Part shown: positions 1 to 7,648 of the stretch, in pieces | Position numbering within the stretch: the stretch's first letter is position 1 | How the letters are laid out: every line of letters starts with the position of its first letter | From: RGIG9115 sp045644665 | Lineage (GTDB): Bacteria; Bacillota; Clostridia; UBA1381 | Length of the DNA stretch: 49,594 bases | Direction of reading: 5' to 3' | Assembly: GCA_045644665.1 (NCBI GenBank) | Contig: JAZRHH010000042.1 | Location: 1-49,594 of the forward strand | Made by a program: the position numbers and the translations under genes | The notes under the pieces: model-generated | Databases searched by the model: none | The model's input: the letters and a program-made list of their open reading frames with translations, nothing else | Told to the model about the DNA's origin: nothing

Positions 1-162
1 GAGTGTGTAAACTGTGCATCACTTAACCCTGCAACAGTAATCGGACTTGACAAGGAAATAGGTTCACTTGAAGTTGGCAAGATGGCGAATATTGTTATTG
101 CTGACAATGAATTTAATGTTAAGAAAACTATAATAAAGGGAGAGATAAAATATGAAGCTTAA
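1..162 (+). CDS. nagA: N-acetylglucosamine-6-phosphate deacetylase, C-terminal part
   Basis: This is an open reading frame entering from the left edge, so only the last 53 codons are visible. The translation carries the typical amidohydrolase tail: SLNPATVIGLDKEIGSLEVG, then GKMANIVIADNEFNV and a final short strand ending in an IKGEIKYEA-like sequence. NagA hydrolyses N-acetylglucosamine-6-phosphate to glucosamine-6-phosphate and acetate in the cytoplasm. Its stop codon lies inside the next gene (11-base overlap), so the two are translationally coupled. The metal-binding residues are outside the window. A different amidohydrolase of the same fold cannot be fully excluded, but the tail and the sugar-kinase-like neighbour favour NagA. 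Confidence 0.75.
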   Translation, partial: ECVNCASLNPATVIGLDKEIGSLEVGKMANIVIADNEFNVKKTIIKGEIKYEA

Positions 163-1528
163 GGTAAATGCAAAATTAGACCCACAGTTTATACCGCTTT
201 CACTTGTGTGCAGAGAAATGAGAGAGGCAACAAAAGAAAATGGTCAGGACCTGATAATTGCCATTGAAAGAAACAAGGGATATACGGTTACCTACAAAAC
301 AAGAGTTTTCCCTGACGGAACAGGCCATGACGAAGAAAACTTTAATTTTGTTGAAAGAATGGTAAAAGCACTTCTCTGGGTTGCAGGTGGATATAAGATA
401 ATTATTGCCGGTAGTGAAGTGATTGGTAATAGGATTAAGGAAGCATATACACGTGGCGGACTTCGTGATTTTGACGTTGTAACCATGGAAAAAATATACG
501 AAAAAACCTTTGAAGTGCAAAATTGTGCATTAAAAGACGCACCAAAAGACAAGTCTTCTGCTGCACCGATTGGCAGACATCTTGACGGATGCCGAATAGG
601 CTTTGACGCAGGCGGAAGCGACAGAAAGGTAAGTGCAGTTGTCAATGGTGAAAGCGTGTATTCAGAAGAAGTTGTATGGTTCCCGAAGATAAATTCAGAT
701 CCTGATTATCATTATCAGGGAATTCTTGAGGCTATGAAAACAGCAGCTTCATATATGCCAAGAGTTGATGCAATTGGTGTTTCAAGTGCCGGCATATATG
801 TTGATAACAGAATAATGATGGCATCATTATTCCTTAAAGTCAGCGAAGAAGACTATGAAAAAAGGGTTAAGAACATGTACATTGATGTTGCAAAAGAAAT
901 AGGAGAGAACATTCCTGTTGAGGTTGCAAATGATGGTGATGTTACTGCTCTTGCAGGTGCTATGGATTTGAACGACAACTCAGTTCTTGGTATTGCAATG
1001 GGTACATCAGAAGCAGGCGGATATATAGACTCTGACGGCAATATAACAGGATGGCTCAATGAACTTGCGTTTGCTCCTGTAGACTATTGCAAGAATGCTA
1101 TGGTAGACGAGTGGTCAGGCGATTATGGATGCGGCGTTAAATACTTCTCACAGGATGGCGTTATCAAACTTGCACCGGCTGCCGGAATTGAGCTTGACGA
1201 AAGTCTTTCACCGGCAGAAAAGCTTAAGGTTGTTCAAAAGCTTATGGAAGAGGGCGACCAAAGGGCAGCGGATATATATGATACAATTGGTGCATATTTT
1301 GGATATGCAATTGCATTTTATACAGAGTTCTATGATATAAAGCACGTTCTTATTATGGGACGTGTAACATCAGGAGAGGGCGGAAGTATACTTCTTGCTC
1401 GTGCACAGGAAGTTCTTGACACAGAATTCCCTGAACTTGCAAAGAAAATACAGCTTCACATTCCTGACGAAAGCTCAAGAAGAGTTGGTCAGTCAGTTGC
1501 TGCTGCAAGTCTTCCTGAAATTAAATAA
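152..1528 (+). CDS. ROK-family protein with an extra N-terminal domain
   Basis: The protein has 458 residues. Residues from about 147 on resemble a ROK-family sugar kinase: a phosphate-binding start GFDAGGSDRK (150-159), an ANDGD segment (259-263) whose Asp corresponds to the usual catalytic base, and GTSEAGG (284-290). The first ~145 residues are an additional domain that I do not recognise; it does not look like the winged helix of ROK repressors. The ROK zinc-binding signature (CxCGxxGC) is missing; only CGVKYF near 327 remains. The start is supported by AAGGGAGAG a few bases upstream. Overlap with nagA suggests a role in amino-sugar metabolism, perhaps phosphorylation of a GlcNAc-type sugar, but the substrate is inference. 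A strong terminator follows. Confidence 0.7.
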   Translation: MKLKVNAKLDPQFIPLSLVCREMREATKENGQDLIIAIERNKGYTVTYKTRVFPDGTGHDEENFNFVERMVKALLWVAGGYKIIIAGSEVIGNRIKEAYTRGGLRDFDVVTMEKIYEKTFEVQNCALKDAPKDKSSAAPIGRHLDGCRIGFDAGGSDRKVSAVVNGESVYSEEVVWFPKINSDPDYHYQGILEAMKTAASYMPRVDAIGVSSAGIYVDNRIMMASLFLKVSEEDYEKRVKNMYIDVAKEIGENIPVEVANDGDVTALAGAMDLNDNSVLGIAMGTSEAGGYIDSDGNITGWLNELAFAPVDYCKNAMVDEWSGDYGCGVKYFSQDGVIKLAPAAGIELDESLSPAEKLKVVQKLMEEGDQRAADIYDTIGAYFGYAIAFYTEFYDIKHVLIMGRVTSGEGGSILLARAQEVLDTEFPELAKKIQLHIPDESSRRVGQSVAAASLPEIK

Positions 1529-1538
1529 TTGCATGTAA

Positions 1539-1573
1539 AAATTCCCCGAAAGTAATTTCGGGGAATTTTTTTT
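1539..1573. terminator. Bidirectional Rho-independent terminator
   Basis: A perfect 13-base-pair stem (AAATTCCCCGAAA, 1539-1551; complement 1556-1568) with a GTAA loop is followed by a T run on the plus strand and by four T residues on the minus strand. It sits between the convergent ROK gene and glnN and can serve both. Confidence 0.9.
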
Positions 1574-3647
1574 AGATTGTATAAAGTAAATCTGTATAAG
1601 TTGGGAATGGCCAGTATTCTTTTCCTACAACCATTTCAAGACTGTCTGCAAATTTTCTTACTTCGTTCATTGCAGGGATAATTTTATCTCTGTAACAAAG
1701 AGCAAGCTCATATTCGTCTTCCGGAAGTGCCTTTGACAAATCGTTAAGAGCTTTTGTGCTTCCTATAAGATTTTCAAGGAGCTCGTTTGTTTCTTTTAAA
1801 AGCTCTTGCTGCATCGGCACCTGGATACCTACATTTTTCTTTGAAAGTATTCCGTCAGATAACATATTGCTGTACTTAATTGCCGCCGGTATGATTTCTT
1901 GCTGTGAAATTTCAAGCATTGTCTGCATTTCTATGTGGAGGGCTTTTGCATAGTCCTCAAGCATAATTTCGTAGCGTGATTCGACTTCAACAGGGGAGAA
2001 TACTCCGTGCTTTGAGAAAAGTTTAATTGCCTTTTCGCTCTTATATTCAGGGAGTGCATCAACAGTTGTCTTAAGATTTGGAAGACCGCGTCTTGCAGCT
2101 TCTTCTTCCCATTCCTTAGAATATCCGTTGCCATTAAAGATAACTCTTTCATGATTTGTTACAGTATCTTTTATAAGCTTATCTATGCATTCAGCGGTAT
2201 TGTCTGCACTGTCAAGGATATCTGCAAACTGTGAAAGCTCCTCTGCAACTACAGTATTTAGTATAATGTTAATTCCGGAAACTGATTGTGATGAGCCTGT
2301 CATTCTGAATTCAAAACGGTTGCCTGTAAATGCAAAAGGCGATGTTCTGTTTCTGTCTGTGTTATCCTTTTTGATTACAGGCTGTGAATCTACGCCCGAT
2401 TCCAAAGTTGCGCGCTCGTTGTCTATAGAAGAACGTCCTTTTTTAATAGCTTTTAAAACCTCTGTAAGTTCATCTCCAAGGAAGATAGAAACAATAGCAG
2501 GGGGTGCTTCGGCTGCACCGAGTCTGTGGTCGTTTCCTGCTGTTGCAGATGAAACTCTTATGAGTTCCGGATATTCGTCAACAGCTTTGATAACGGCGCA
2601 AAGGAATAAAAGAAACATTTTATTTTCAAGAGGCTTTTTGCCCGGCTTGAAAAGATTAATTCCATCAGTAGTACCAAGTGACCAGTTGTTGTGCTTGCCG
2701 GAGCCGTTTACACCTGCATACGGCTTTTCGTGAAGCAAGCATACAAGACCATGATGACTTGCAACCTTTTTCATAATTTCCATTGTAATCTGGTTATGGT
2801 CTGTTGCAAGGTTTGCTGTCTCAAATATAGGTGCAATCTCGTGCTGCGCAGGTGCTGCTTCGTTGTGCTCCGTTTTGGCAAACACACCAAGCTTCCAAAG
2901 CTCTTCATCAGCTTCTTTCATAAATGCTGCAACACGTTCTTTTATTTGACCAAAGTAATGGTCGTCAGATTCCTGACCTTTAGCCGGAGGAGCACCAAAA
3001 AGTGTGCGTCCTGTAAGAAGCAGGTCTTTTCTTTTGTTAAATAAGCTTTTATCTGTAAGGAAATATTCCTGCTCGGGACCAACATAGGAAACTACTCTTT
3101 GTGACTTGCAACCGAAATGCTTTAGTACACGAAGTGACTGCTTATTAACTGCCTCAACAGAGCGTAGAAGTGGAGTCTTATTATCAAGCACTTCTCCTGA
3201 AAAGGCAAAGAATGTTGTTGGAACACAAAGGGTTTTGTCTTTAATAAATGCATAAGATGTTGGGTCCCAGGCGGTATAACCACGAGCTTCAAATGTAGCT
3301 CGGAGACCTCCGGACGGAAAACTAGAAGCGTCAGGTTCGCCAATAATAAGCTCTTTGCCTGAAAATTCCATTATAACTCGTCCGTCATCTGTCGGACTTA
3401 TAAAGGAATCATGTTTTTCCGCTGTTACACCGGTCATTGGCTGGAACCAATGAGTGTAATGGGTACAGCCATTTTCGATTGCCCAGTCCTTCATTGCATC
3501 TGCTACAATTTCAGCAACCTTTGGGTCAAGAGCTGTTCCGTTATTTATTGTTTTAACAAGTGATTTGTAAGTGTCTGCCGGAAGACGTGTCTTCATTGTT
3601 GTAAGATTAAACACTTTACTTGCAAATATTTCTGTAACTGATTTCAT
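1572..3647 (-). CDS. glnN: Glutamine synthetase, type III
   Basis: The 691-residue protein matches the large type III glutamine synthetase family (about 700 residues; types I and II are 350-470). It condenses glutamate, ammonia and ATP to glutamine in the cytoplasm. Visible signatures are the GSIII-specific N-terminal region, VGPEQEYFL (189-197, metal/glutamate-binding Glu residues), NEAAPAQHEIAP (262-273), NGSGKHNNWSL (314-324) and FAFTGNRFEFRM (438-449). The start has a GGGAGG ribosome binding site 7 bases upstream and its own promoter. It is transcribed separately from sigK behind it and converges on the ROK gene. Nitrogen regulation is likely from the family, but I see no glnR-type operator with certainty. 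Confidence 0.95.
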   Translation of the reverse strand: MKSVTEIFASKVFNLTTMKTRLPADTYKSLVKTINNGTALDPKVAEIVADAMKDWAIENGCTHYTHWFQPMTGVTAEKHDSFISPTDDGRVIMEFSGKELIIGEPDASSFPSGGLRATFEARGYTAWDPTSYAFIKDKTLCVPTTFFAFSGEVLDNKTPLLRSVEAVNKQSLRVLKHFGCKSQRVVSYVGPEQEYFLTDKSLFNKRKDLLLTGRTLFGAPPAKGQESDDHYFGQIKERVAAFMKEADEELWKLGVFAKTEHNEAAPAQHEIAPIFETANLATDHNQITMEIMKKVASHHGLVCLLHEKPYAGVNGSGKHNNWSLGTTDGINLFKPGKKPLENKMFLLFLCAVIKAVDEYPELIRVSSATAGNDHRLGAAEAPPAIVSIFLGDELTEVLKAIKKGRSSIDNERATLESGVDSQPVIKKDNTDRNRTSPFAFTGNRFEFRMTGSSQSVSGINIILNTVVAEELSQFADILDSADNTAECIDKLIKDTVTNHERVIFNGNGYSKEWEEEAARRGLPNLKTTVDALPEYKSEKAIKLFSKHGVFSPVEVESRYEIMLEDYAKALHIEMQTMLEISQQEIIPAAIKYSNMLSDGILSKKNVGIQVPMQQELLKETNELLENLIGSTKALNDLSKALPEDEYELALCYRDKIIPAMNEVRKFADSLEMVVGKEYWPFPTYTDLLYTI

Positions 3648-3685
3648 TATGTACCTCCCGAAATTTGAGATAAAACCATAAAAGT

Positions 3686-3713
3686 ATTATACCACTTTTT
3701 AGAATTTTGTCAA
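3686..3713 (-). promoter_or_regulatory. Promoter of glnN
   Basis: On the minus strand TTGACA (3713-3708) is followed after 16 bases by TATAAT (3691-3686), about 40 bases upstream of the glnN start. It is a near-perfect housekeeping sigma-factor promoter squeezed between the sigK stop and glnN. Confidence 0.75.
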
Positions 3714-3725
3714 TATGAAAGAATC

Positions 3726-4418
3726 TTATTTTTTAATCATTTCGTCAAGAAGCTTACCAAGACATTTTTTTTCGATTCTGCTTACATAGCTTCTGCTTAT
3801 ACCAAGGCTTTTTGCTATTTCTCTTTGAGTAAGCTTTTTTGTTCCTCCAATCCCGTATCGCTTATAAATTATAACCTTTTCTGCCGGCGTTAAACTGCGA
3901 TCAATTGCTGATTGTAGCAATTTAATTTCATCTTTTGTTTGCATACAGTCTGCAATATCAGGACAGTCTGCCGGTATTATGTCTGCAAGAGACAGTGTGT
4001 TACCTTCTTTGTCTATTCCGATGGTATCGTCAATTGATACATCATTTTTATTTTTCTTGTTTTTTCTAAGTGCCATTAAAATTTCGTTTTCAATACATCG
4101 TGACACATAAGGAGAAAGCCTGTTTTTAGTTTGGAAATTGTAAGTATCTATGCCCTTAATAAGTCCGATTGTACCGATTGATATAAAATCACTTAACGAA
4201 TTTTCATCAGAATATTTTTTTGCTATATGTACAACAAGCCGCAGGTTTCGCTCTATAAGTATTTTTCTGGCTGTGCTGTCGCCGTCTTTTAGTCTTTCCA
4301 GATACTTTGTTTCTTCTTTTTGACTAAGAGGTGGGGGGAAGGTGTTGTTTCCGCAAACATATCCGCAAAACAGCAGAAGCTCTGAAAACCAGGCAGATAA
4401 AAACTTAAAAAAAAGCAT
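3726..4418 (-). CDS. sigK: RNA polymerase sigma-K factor (sporulation)
   Basis: The 230-residue protein belongs to the sigma-70 family and follows the Bacillus pro-sigma-K pattern. It begins with a hydrophobic stretch (about 1-25) resembling the membrane-bound pro-sequence, followed by FPPPLSQKEETKYL. Region 2 contains ERNLRLVVHIAKKY (56-69), ISIGTIGLIKGIDTY (79-93) and RCIENEILMALR (107-118). The region 4 helix-turn-helix is LTQREIAKSLGISRSYVSRIEK (196-217). Sigma-K directs late mother-cell transcription during spore formation, so the organism probably sporulates. The gene is continuous, with no skin-type insertion. A GGAGG site lies 8 bases before the ATG, and the start lies inside a perfect inverted repeat described separately. 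Confidence 0.9.
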   Translation of the reverse strand: MLFFKFLSAWFSELLLFCGYVCGNNTFPPPLSQKEETKYLERLKDGDSTARKILIERNLRLVVHIAKKYSDENSLSDFISIGTIGLIKGIDTYNFQTKNRLSPYVSRCIENEILMALRKNKKNKNDVSIDDTIGIDKEGNTLSLADIIPADCPDIADCMQTKDEIKLLQSAIDRSLTPAEKVIIYKRYGIGGTKKLTQREIAKSLGISRSYVSRIEKKCLGKLLDEMIKK

Positions 4419-4457
4419 ATATTATACCTCCAAACAAATTGTCTGTATAATATATGC
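4415..4457 (-). promoter_or_regulatory. Perfect inverted repeat over the sigK translation start
   Basis: GCATATATTATAC at 4415-4427 and its exact complement GTATAATATATGC at 4445-4457 are separated by 17 bases. In the minus-strand transcript this makes a 13-base-pair hairpin whose 3' arm contains the sigK AUG and whose loop holds most of the GGAGG site. It could be a translational switch or a DNA operator; which one is not shown by sequence alone. Confidence 0.6.
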
Positions 4458-4470
4458 GGGTTTTGCTTGT

Positions 4471-4638
4471 CTAATTTTGTTTTCTTACAATTTTGTAGTC
4501 ATCGTTATCTCTGTAGTATGGACAGTTCTTTGTTGTTCCTTTTATAAAATTATACATCTCATCTTCGTCAAGGTTTACTGAGCAATAAAAGTAATCAAGC
4601 TCTTCGTCATACGTATAAAAAATACAGCTTTCGCACAT
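4471..4638 (-). CDS. Small cysteine-containing protein (DUF6472-like)
   Basis: This is a 55-residue acidic cytoplasmic protein beginning MCESCIFYTYDEELDYFYC and containing NLDEDEM and CPYYR segments. The Cys-x2-Cys near the N terminus plus two later cysteines suggest metal binding. I recall similar small proteins widespread in Clostridia under the label DUF6472, but could not verify this. An upstream in-frame TTG at 4659 exists, but the internal ATG at 4638 has GGAAGGA correctly spaced before it and starts the conserved part, so I chose it. It lies just upstream of sigK in the same direction, with about 50 bases between them. Function is unknown. Confidence 0.7.
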   Translation of the reverse strand: MCESCIFYTYDEELDYFYCSVNLDEDEMYNFIKGTTKNCPYYRDNDDYKIVRKQN

Positions 4639-4667
4639 GTGTTTTAATTCCTTCCGCAATTTTTATT

Positions 4668-4696
4668 ATTGTATCACAAAATAACATCTATTGCAA
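4668..4696 (-). promoter_or_regulatory. Promoter of the small cysteine-containing protein
   Basis: On the minus strand TTGCAA (4696-4691), 17 bases and TACAAT (4673-4668) form a reasonable housekeeping promoter about 30 bases before the start at 4638. It is divergent from the amidohydrolase promoter, whose -35 lies 17 bases away. Confidence 0.6.
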
Positions 4697-4713
4697 TAAG
4701 TTTTTAAAATTCG

Positions 4714-4742
4714 TTGACATTAACAGGCAGTTAATGTATAAT
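4714..4742 (+). promoter_or_regulatory. Promoter with embedded palindromic operator, amidohydrolase gene
   Basis: TTGACA (4714-4719), a 17-base spacer and TATAAT (4737-4742) make a consensus promoter. The spacer region contains CATTAAC (4718-4724), AGGCA, GTTAATG (4730-4736), a perfect 7-base inverted repeat that fills the space between the two hexamers. Its placement suggests a repressor-binding site that would block RNA polymerase. Confidence 0.75.
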
Positions 4743-4799
4743 AAACTTATCAAAAATTAGTTGAGTTTGTTAAATCAAAAAATATGAAGGAAAAAATTT

Positions 4800-5951
4800 A
4801 TGATTATCAAGAACGGAACTGTTAATGATGCAGTAAAAAAAGAGTCTTATGTTGCAGATATTTTAATTTCTGACGGCAAAATCAAGGCTATAGAAAAAGA
4901 TATTCAGATTTCTGAGGGTGAGACTGTAATTGATGCTACTGGTAAGGAAATTTATCCCGGATTTGTAGAGGCGCACTGTCACATTGGTATATCCGGTTTT
5001 CCGGGACGGGGGAGCAAACAATTCCGACAGTAATGAATTTAATGATCCGGTTTCTCCGCATCTGCGTGCAATAGATGCCATAGACCCATCTGATGCTAAT
5101 TTTGAATATGCAAGAAAAGGCGGCGTTACAACAGTTTGTACGGGACCTGGAAGCTCCAATGCAATGGGAGGTACTTTTGTTGCCATGAAAACTGTTGGAA
5201 GATGCATTGATGATATGGCAATCAAAAAAGAAGTTGCAATGAAATGTGCTTTTGGCGAGAATGTTATAAAACGTCACGGCGGCAAGTCAATTTCTTCAAG
5301 AATGACATTAGCAGCAACTATTCGTGATATTTTGTCAAAGGCAAACCGTTATAAAATGGCTATTGATGCGGCAGAGGGAGACGTGGCTAAATACCCTGCG
5401 TTTAATGCAAAACTACACGCTCTTCTTCCTGTTATGCGCGGCGAAATGGCCCTTAAAGCTCATGCTCATCAAGCCAACGATATTTTTACAGCGGTTCGCA
5501 TCGCTAAAGAATTTGGCGTAAAATTAACCCTTGAACACGTAACAGAGGGTCATATGATAGTGGATGAACTGGTTAAATTCAGGCTTCCCCTTGCAGTTGG
5601 ACCAACAATGGTAAACGGTGCAAAAGTAGAAGTAAAGAATAGAAGCTGGGAAACCCCGGCGTACTTTCAAAAGCAGGATGTCATGTTTGCATAATTACAG
5701 ACAGCCCTGTGGTTGGTCAGCAAAATCTGCCTCTTTGCGCAGGCTTTGCAATAAAGGCGGGTATGGATAAATTTGAGGCTTTAAAGGCTATAACAATATA
5801 TGCAGCAGAGCATATTGGCATTGAGGACAGAGTAGGCTCAATAGAAGTAGGAAAGGACGCAGATATTATTATCTGTGACGGAAGTCCTTTTGAAATTTCT
5901 ACAAAAATAGAAAAGGTGATTATTGACGGCAAAATTGTTGCTGAAAACTAG
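4800..5951 (+). pseudogene. Imidazolonepropionase-like amidohydrolase, two frameshifts
   Basis: The coding potential is spread over three segments in two frames: 4800 to about 5000, about 5000 to 5655, and about 5655 to 5951. Joined, they give roughly 383 residues of a metal-dependent amidohydrolase: an HCH metal motif in the first segment, HAHQAND and LEHVTEGH in the second, and ITDSPVVG plus the GSIEVGKDADIII tail in the third. The first shift falls between 4996 and 5012 (a T4 and a G5 run) and behaves as one extra base. The second falls at 5652-5661 (a C4 run) and behaves as one missing base, restoring the frame. All key residues survive, so the breaks are either very recent or sequencing errors. 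The substrate is unknown; the family includes cyclic-amide hydrolases. Confidence 0.8.
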
Positions 5952-5972
5952 ATGATGCAATTTGGAGATTTT

Positions 5973-6464
5973 ATGAAAGTATTTAAACCTACATACGAAA
6001 GAGAAAGCGTACATCATATAGAACAGGACTTCTTTGAAAAAGAGGGAATAACCTGTGTACTCCTTGATATAGATAATACTCTTGTGGCAGACAATCAACC
6101 CTGCGCAGATGATGGTGCAAGAAGTTTTATAAGCCGTTTGCAAGGTGAAAATATAAAAATTTGTCTTGTATCAAACAATAATAAGCAAAGAGTTGATTCG
6201 TTTAACGGAGAATTTAATCTTCATGCAGTGCACAGAGCCCGTAAACCTTTGTGCTACAAAATAAACAAGATAATCCGTGATTATGGTATGGATAAAAAAG
6301 AAGTTCTTTTTATTGGTGACCAGCTTCTTACGGATATTCCTGCAGGGAACAGAAGCAAAATCAGAACAATGCTTGTAAGGCCGATTAACATTTCAAAGGA
6401 AAATAATTTCTTTAAAATTAAAAGATTTATCGAAAAAAGGGTCCTTGACAGGAATTTTAGGTAG
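5973..6464 (+). CDS. yqeG: YqeG-family HAD-type phosphatase
   Basis: The 163-residue protein shows the haloacid dehalogenase phosphatase motifs in order: LLDIDNTLV (nucleophile Asp and acid/base Asp), ICLVSNNNK (motif II Ser), a Lys in the RKPLCYK segment, and FIGDQLLTDIPAGN (motif III/IV acidic residues). This is the layout of the YqeG group, with the characteristic RARKP and DQLLTDI segments. It is probably a cytoplasmic phosphatase whose substrate is unproven in most species. I placed the start at 5973, with TTGGAG five bases before it, rather than at the in-frame ATGs at 5952 and 5955, which lack a binding site. It follows the broken amidohydrolase by 21 bases and may be co-transcribed with it. 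Confidence 0.85.
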   Translation: MKVFKPTYERESVHHIEQDFFEKEGITCVLLDIDNTLVADNQPCADDGARSFISRLQGENIKICLVSNNNKQRVDSFNGEFNLHAVHRARKPLCYKINKIIRDYGMDKKEVLFIGDQLLTDIPAGNRSKIRTMLVRPINISKENNFFKIKRFIEKRVLDRNFR

Positions 6465-6542
6465 AATGATTATATACATGACTTTAATGTTACAAAACAA
6501 TGTTCATAATATTTAAAATTTAAAAAAATCCCGTAACAAGTG

Positions 6543-6571
6543 TTGACTAAGAAGAAAATATATTATAGAAT
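6543..6571 (+). promoter_or_regulatory. Promoter of rsmD-coaD
   Basis: TTGACT (6543-6548), 17 bases and TAGAAT (6566-6571) precede the rsmD start by about 30 bases in an otherwise A/T-rich 136-base gap. Confidence 0.6.
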
Positions 6572-6600
6572 ATAGAATGTAAAAAAGGGGAGGACATCCT

Positions 6601-7152
6601 TTGAGAGTAATTTCCGGAATTCGCCGTGGAAGAAAGCTACTTGATTTTGACGGCGAATATATAAGACCAACAACAGATCGTGTAAAAGAGGCAATGTTTA
6701 ACCTGATACAAGGAAAAACAGCGGACGCTGTTGTTTATGATGCCTTTGCCGGCAGCGGTGGCCTTGGAATAGAGGCTGTAAGCAGAGGTGCAAAGTTCGT
6801 TTACTGTACAGATACAGATGAACGCTCTATACAGATAATCCGGAAGAACTATGAGGGGTGTGACTTTTCGGATAAGTGCGAGATTTATAAAACAGCTGCA
6901 GCTGATTTTTTAGAAAAAACGGACAGGCATTTTGACCTTGTTTTTATGGATCCGCCATATAATAAAAACCTTGTAACGCCTGCTCTTGAGGTTATTGCAA
7001 GACGTAAGCTCCTTACACCTTGCGGCCTTGTAGTAGTCGAAACGGACGGAATTGAAGATGCATTTGATTTTTCGGGATACAATCTCGAAAAGCAGAGAAA
7101 GTACGGAAGAACAGTCATATCCGTCTTGAGCTTGCAACAGAAAGAGGTGTAA
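6601..7152 (+). CDS. rsmD: 16S rRNA (guanine966-N2)-methyltransferase
   Basis: The 183-residue protein is an S-adenosylmethionine-dependent methyltransferase that modifies G966 of 16S rRNA during small-subunit assembly. Visible signs are MRVISGIRRGRKL and RPTTDRVKEAMFNLI at the N terminus, the SAM-binding loop DAFAGSGGLG (47-56), and the N6/N2-methyltransferase catalytic motif DPPY (117-120). The start is TTG, supported by GGGGAGG seven bases upstream. It is the first gene of a plus-strand cluster and lies 3 bases from coaD, a pairing that is common in Firmicutes. Confidence 0.93.
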   Translation: MRVISGIRRGRKLLDFDGEYIRPTTDRVKEAMFNLIQGKTADAVVYDAFAGSGGLGIEAVSRGAKFVYCTDTDERSIQIIRKNYEGCDFSDKCEIYKTAAADFLEKTDRHFDLVFMDPPYNKNLVTPALEVIARRKLLTPCGLVVVETDGIEDAFDFSGYNLEKQRKYGRTVISVLSLQQKEV

Positions 7153-7155
7153 TGC

Positions 7156-7629
7156 GTGCAGGTTGCTGTTTATCCGGGTAGCTTTGACCCGGTAACAAAC
7201 GGACATTTGGATATAATTGAGAGAACTGCAAAACTTTATGATAAACTGATTGTGGGAGTTCTTGATAATTCGTCCAAAAAACCAATATTCACAGCAGAAG
7301 AAAGAGCAGAGATGATTTCAAAAGTTACTGCTCATATTCCAAATGTTGAAGTAGCCACTTTTTCAGGGTTGCTTGTGGACTTTGCTTCTGCAAAACATGC
7401 TCAGGTGATAGTAAAAGGTCTCAGAACTGTTGCCGACTTTGAGTATGAATTCCAAATGGCTTTACTTAATAAGGCATTGAATTCGCAGTATGAGACCGTT
7501 TTTATGATGACTGATACAAAGTATTCTTATATCAGTTCGAGTATGGTAAAGGAAGTCGCAAAATATCGCGGCAACCTTGCCGGTTTTGTGCCACAGGCAA
7601 TTATTGAAGATATACAACATAAATTCTAA
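7156..7629 (+). CDS. coaD: Phosphopantetheine adenylyltransferase
   Basis: The 157-residue protein catalyses the penultimate step of coenzyme A synthesis, transferring AMP from ATP to 4'-phosphopantetheine. The nucleotidyltransferase signature YPGSFDPVTNGH (6-17) and the C-terminal ISSSMVKEVA motif that binds ATP phosphates are both present, and the length is typical. The start codon is GTG, with an AGAGGTG site inside the end of rsmD. The tight spacing shows it is translated from the rsmD transcript. Confidence 0.96.
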   Translation: MQVAVYPGSFDPVTNGHLDIIERTAKLYDKLIVGVLDNSSKKPIFTAEERAEMISKVTAHIPNVEVATFSGLLVDFASAKHAQVIVKGLRTVADFEYEFQMALLNKALNSQYETVFMMTDTKYSYISSSMVKEVAKYRGNLAGFVPQAIIEDIQHKF

Positions 7630-7648
7630 GAACAGGAGTGTATAAAAA

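Noticed and set aside
2185..2733. A 182-codon open frame opposite glnN
   Set aside because: Shadow of the glutamine synthetase reading frame, with no binding site and no recognisable motif.
3726..4418. Possible interruption of sigK by a skin-type element
   Set aside because: All sigma regions are read continuously in one frame.
4996..5661. Programmed ribosomal frameshifting in the amidohydrolase
   Set aside because: There is no A6/T6-type slippery heptamer or stimulating structure, and two opposite shifts would be needed; indels or sequencing error are simpler.
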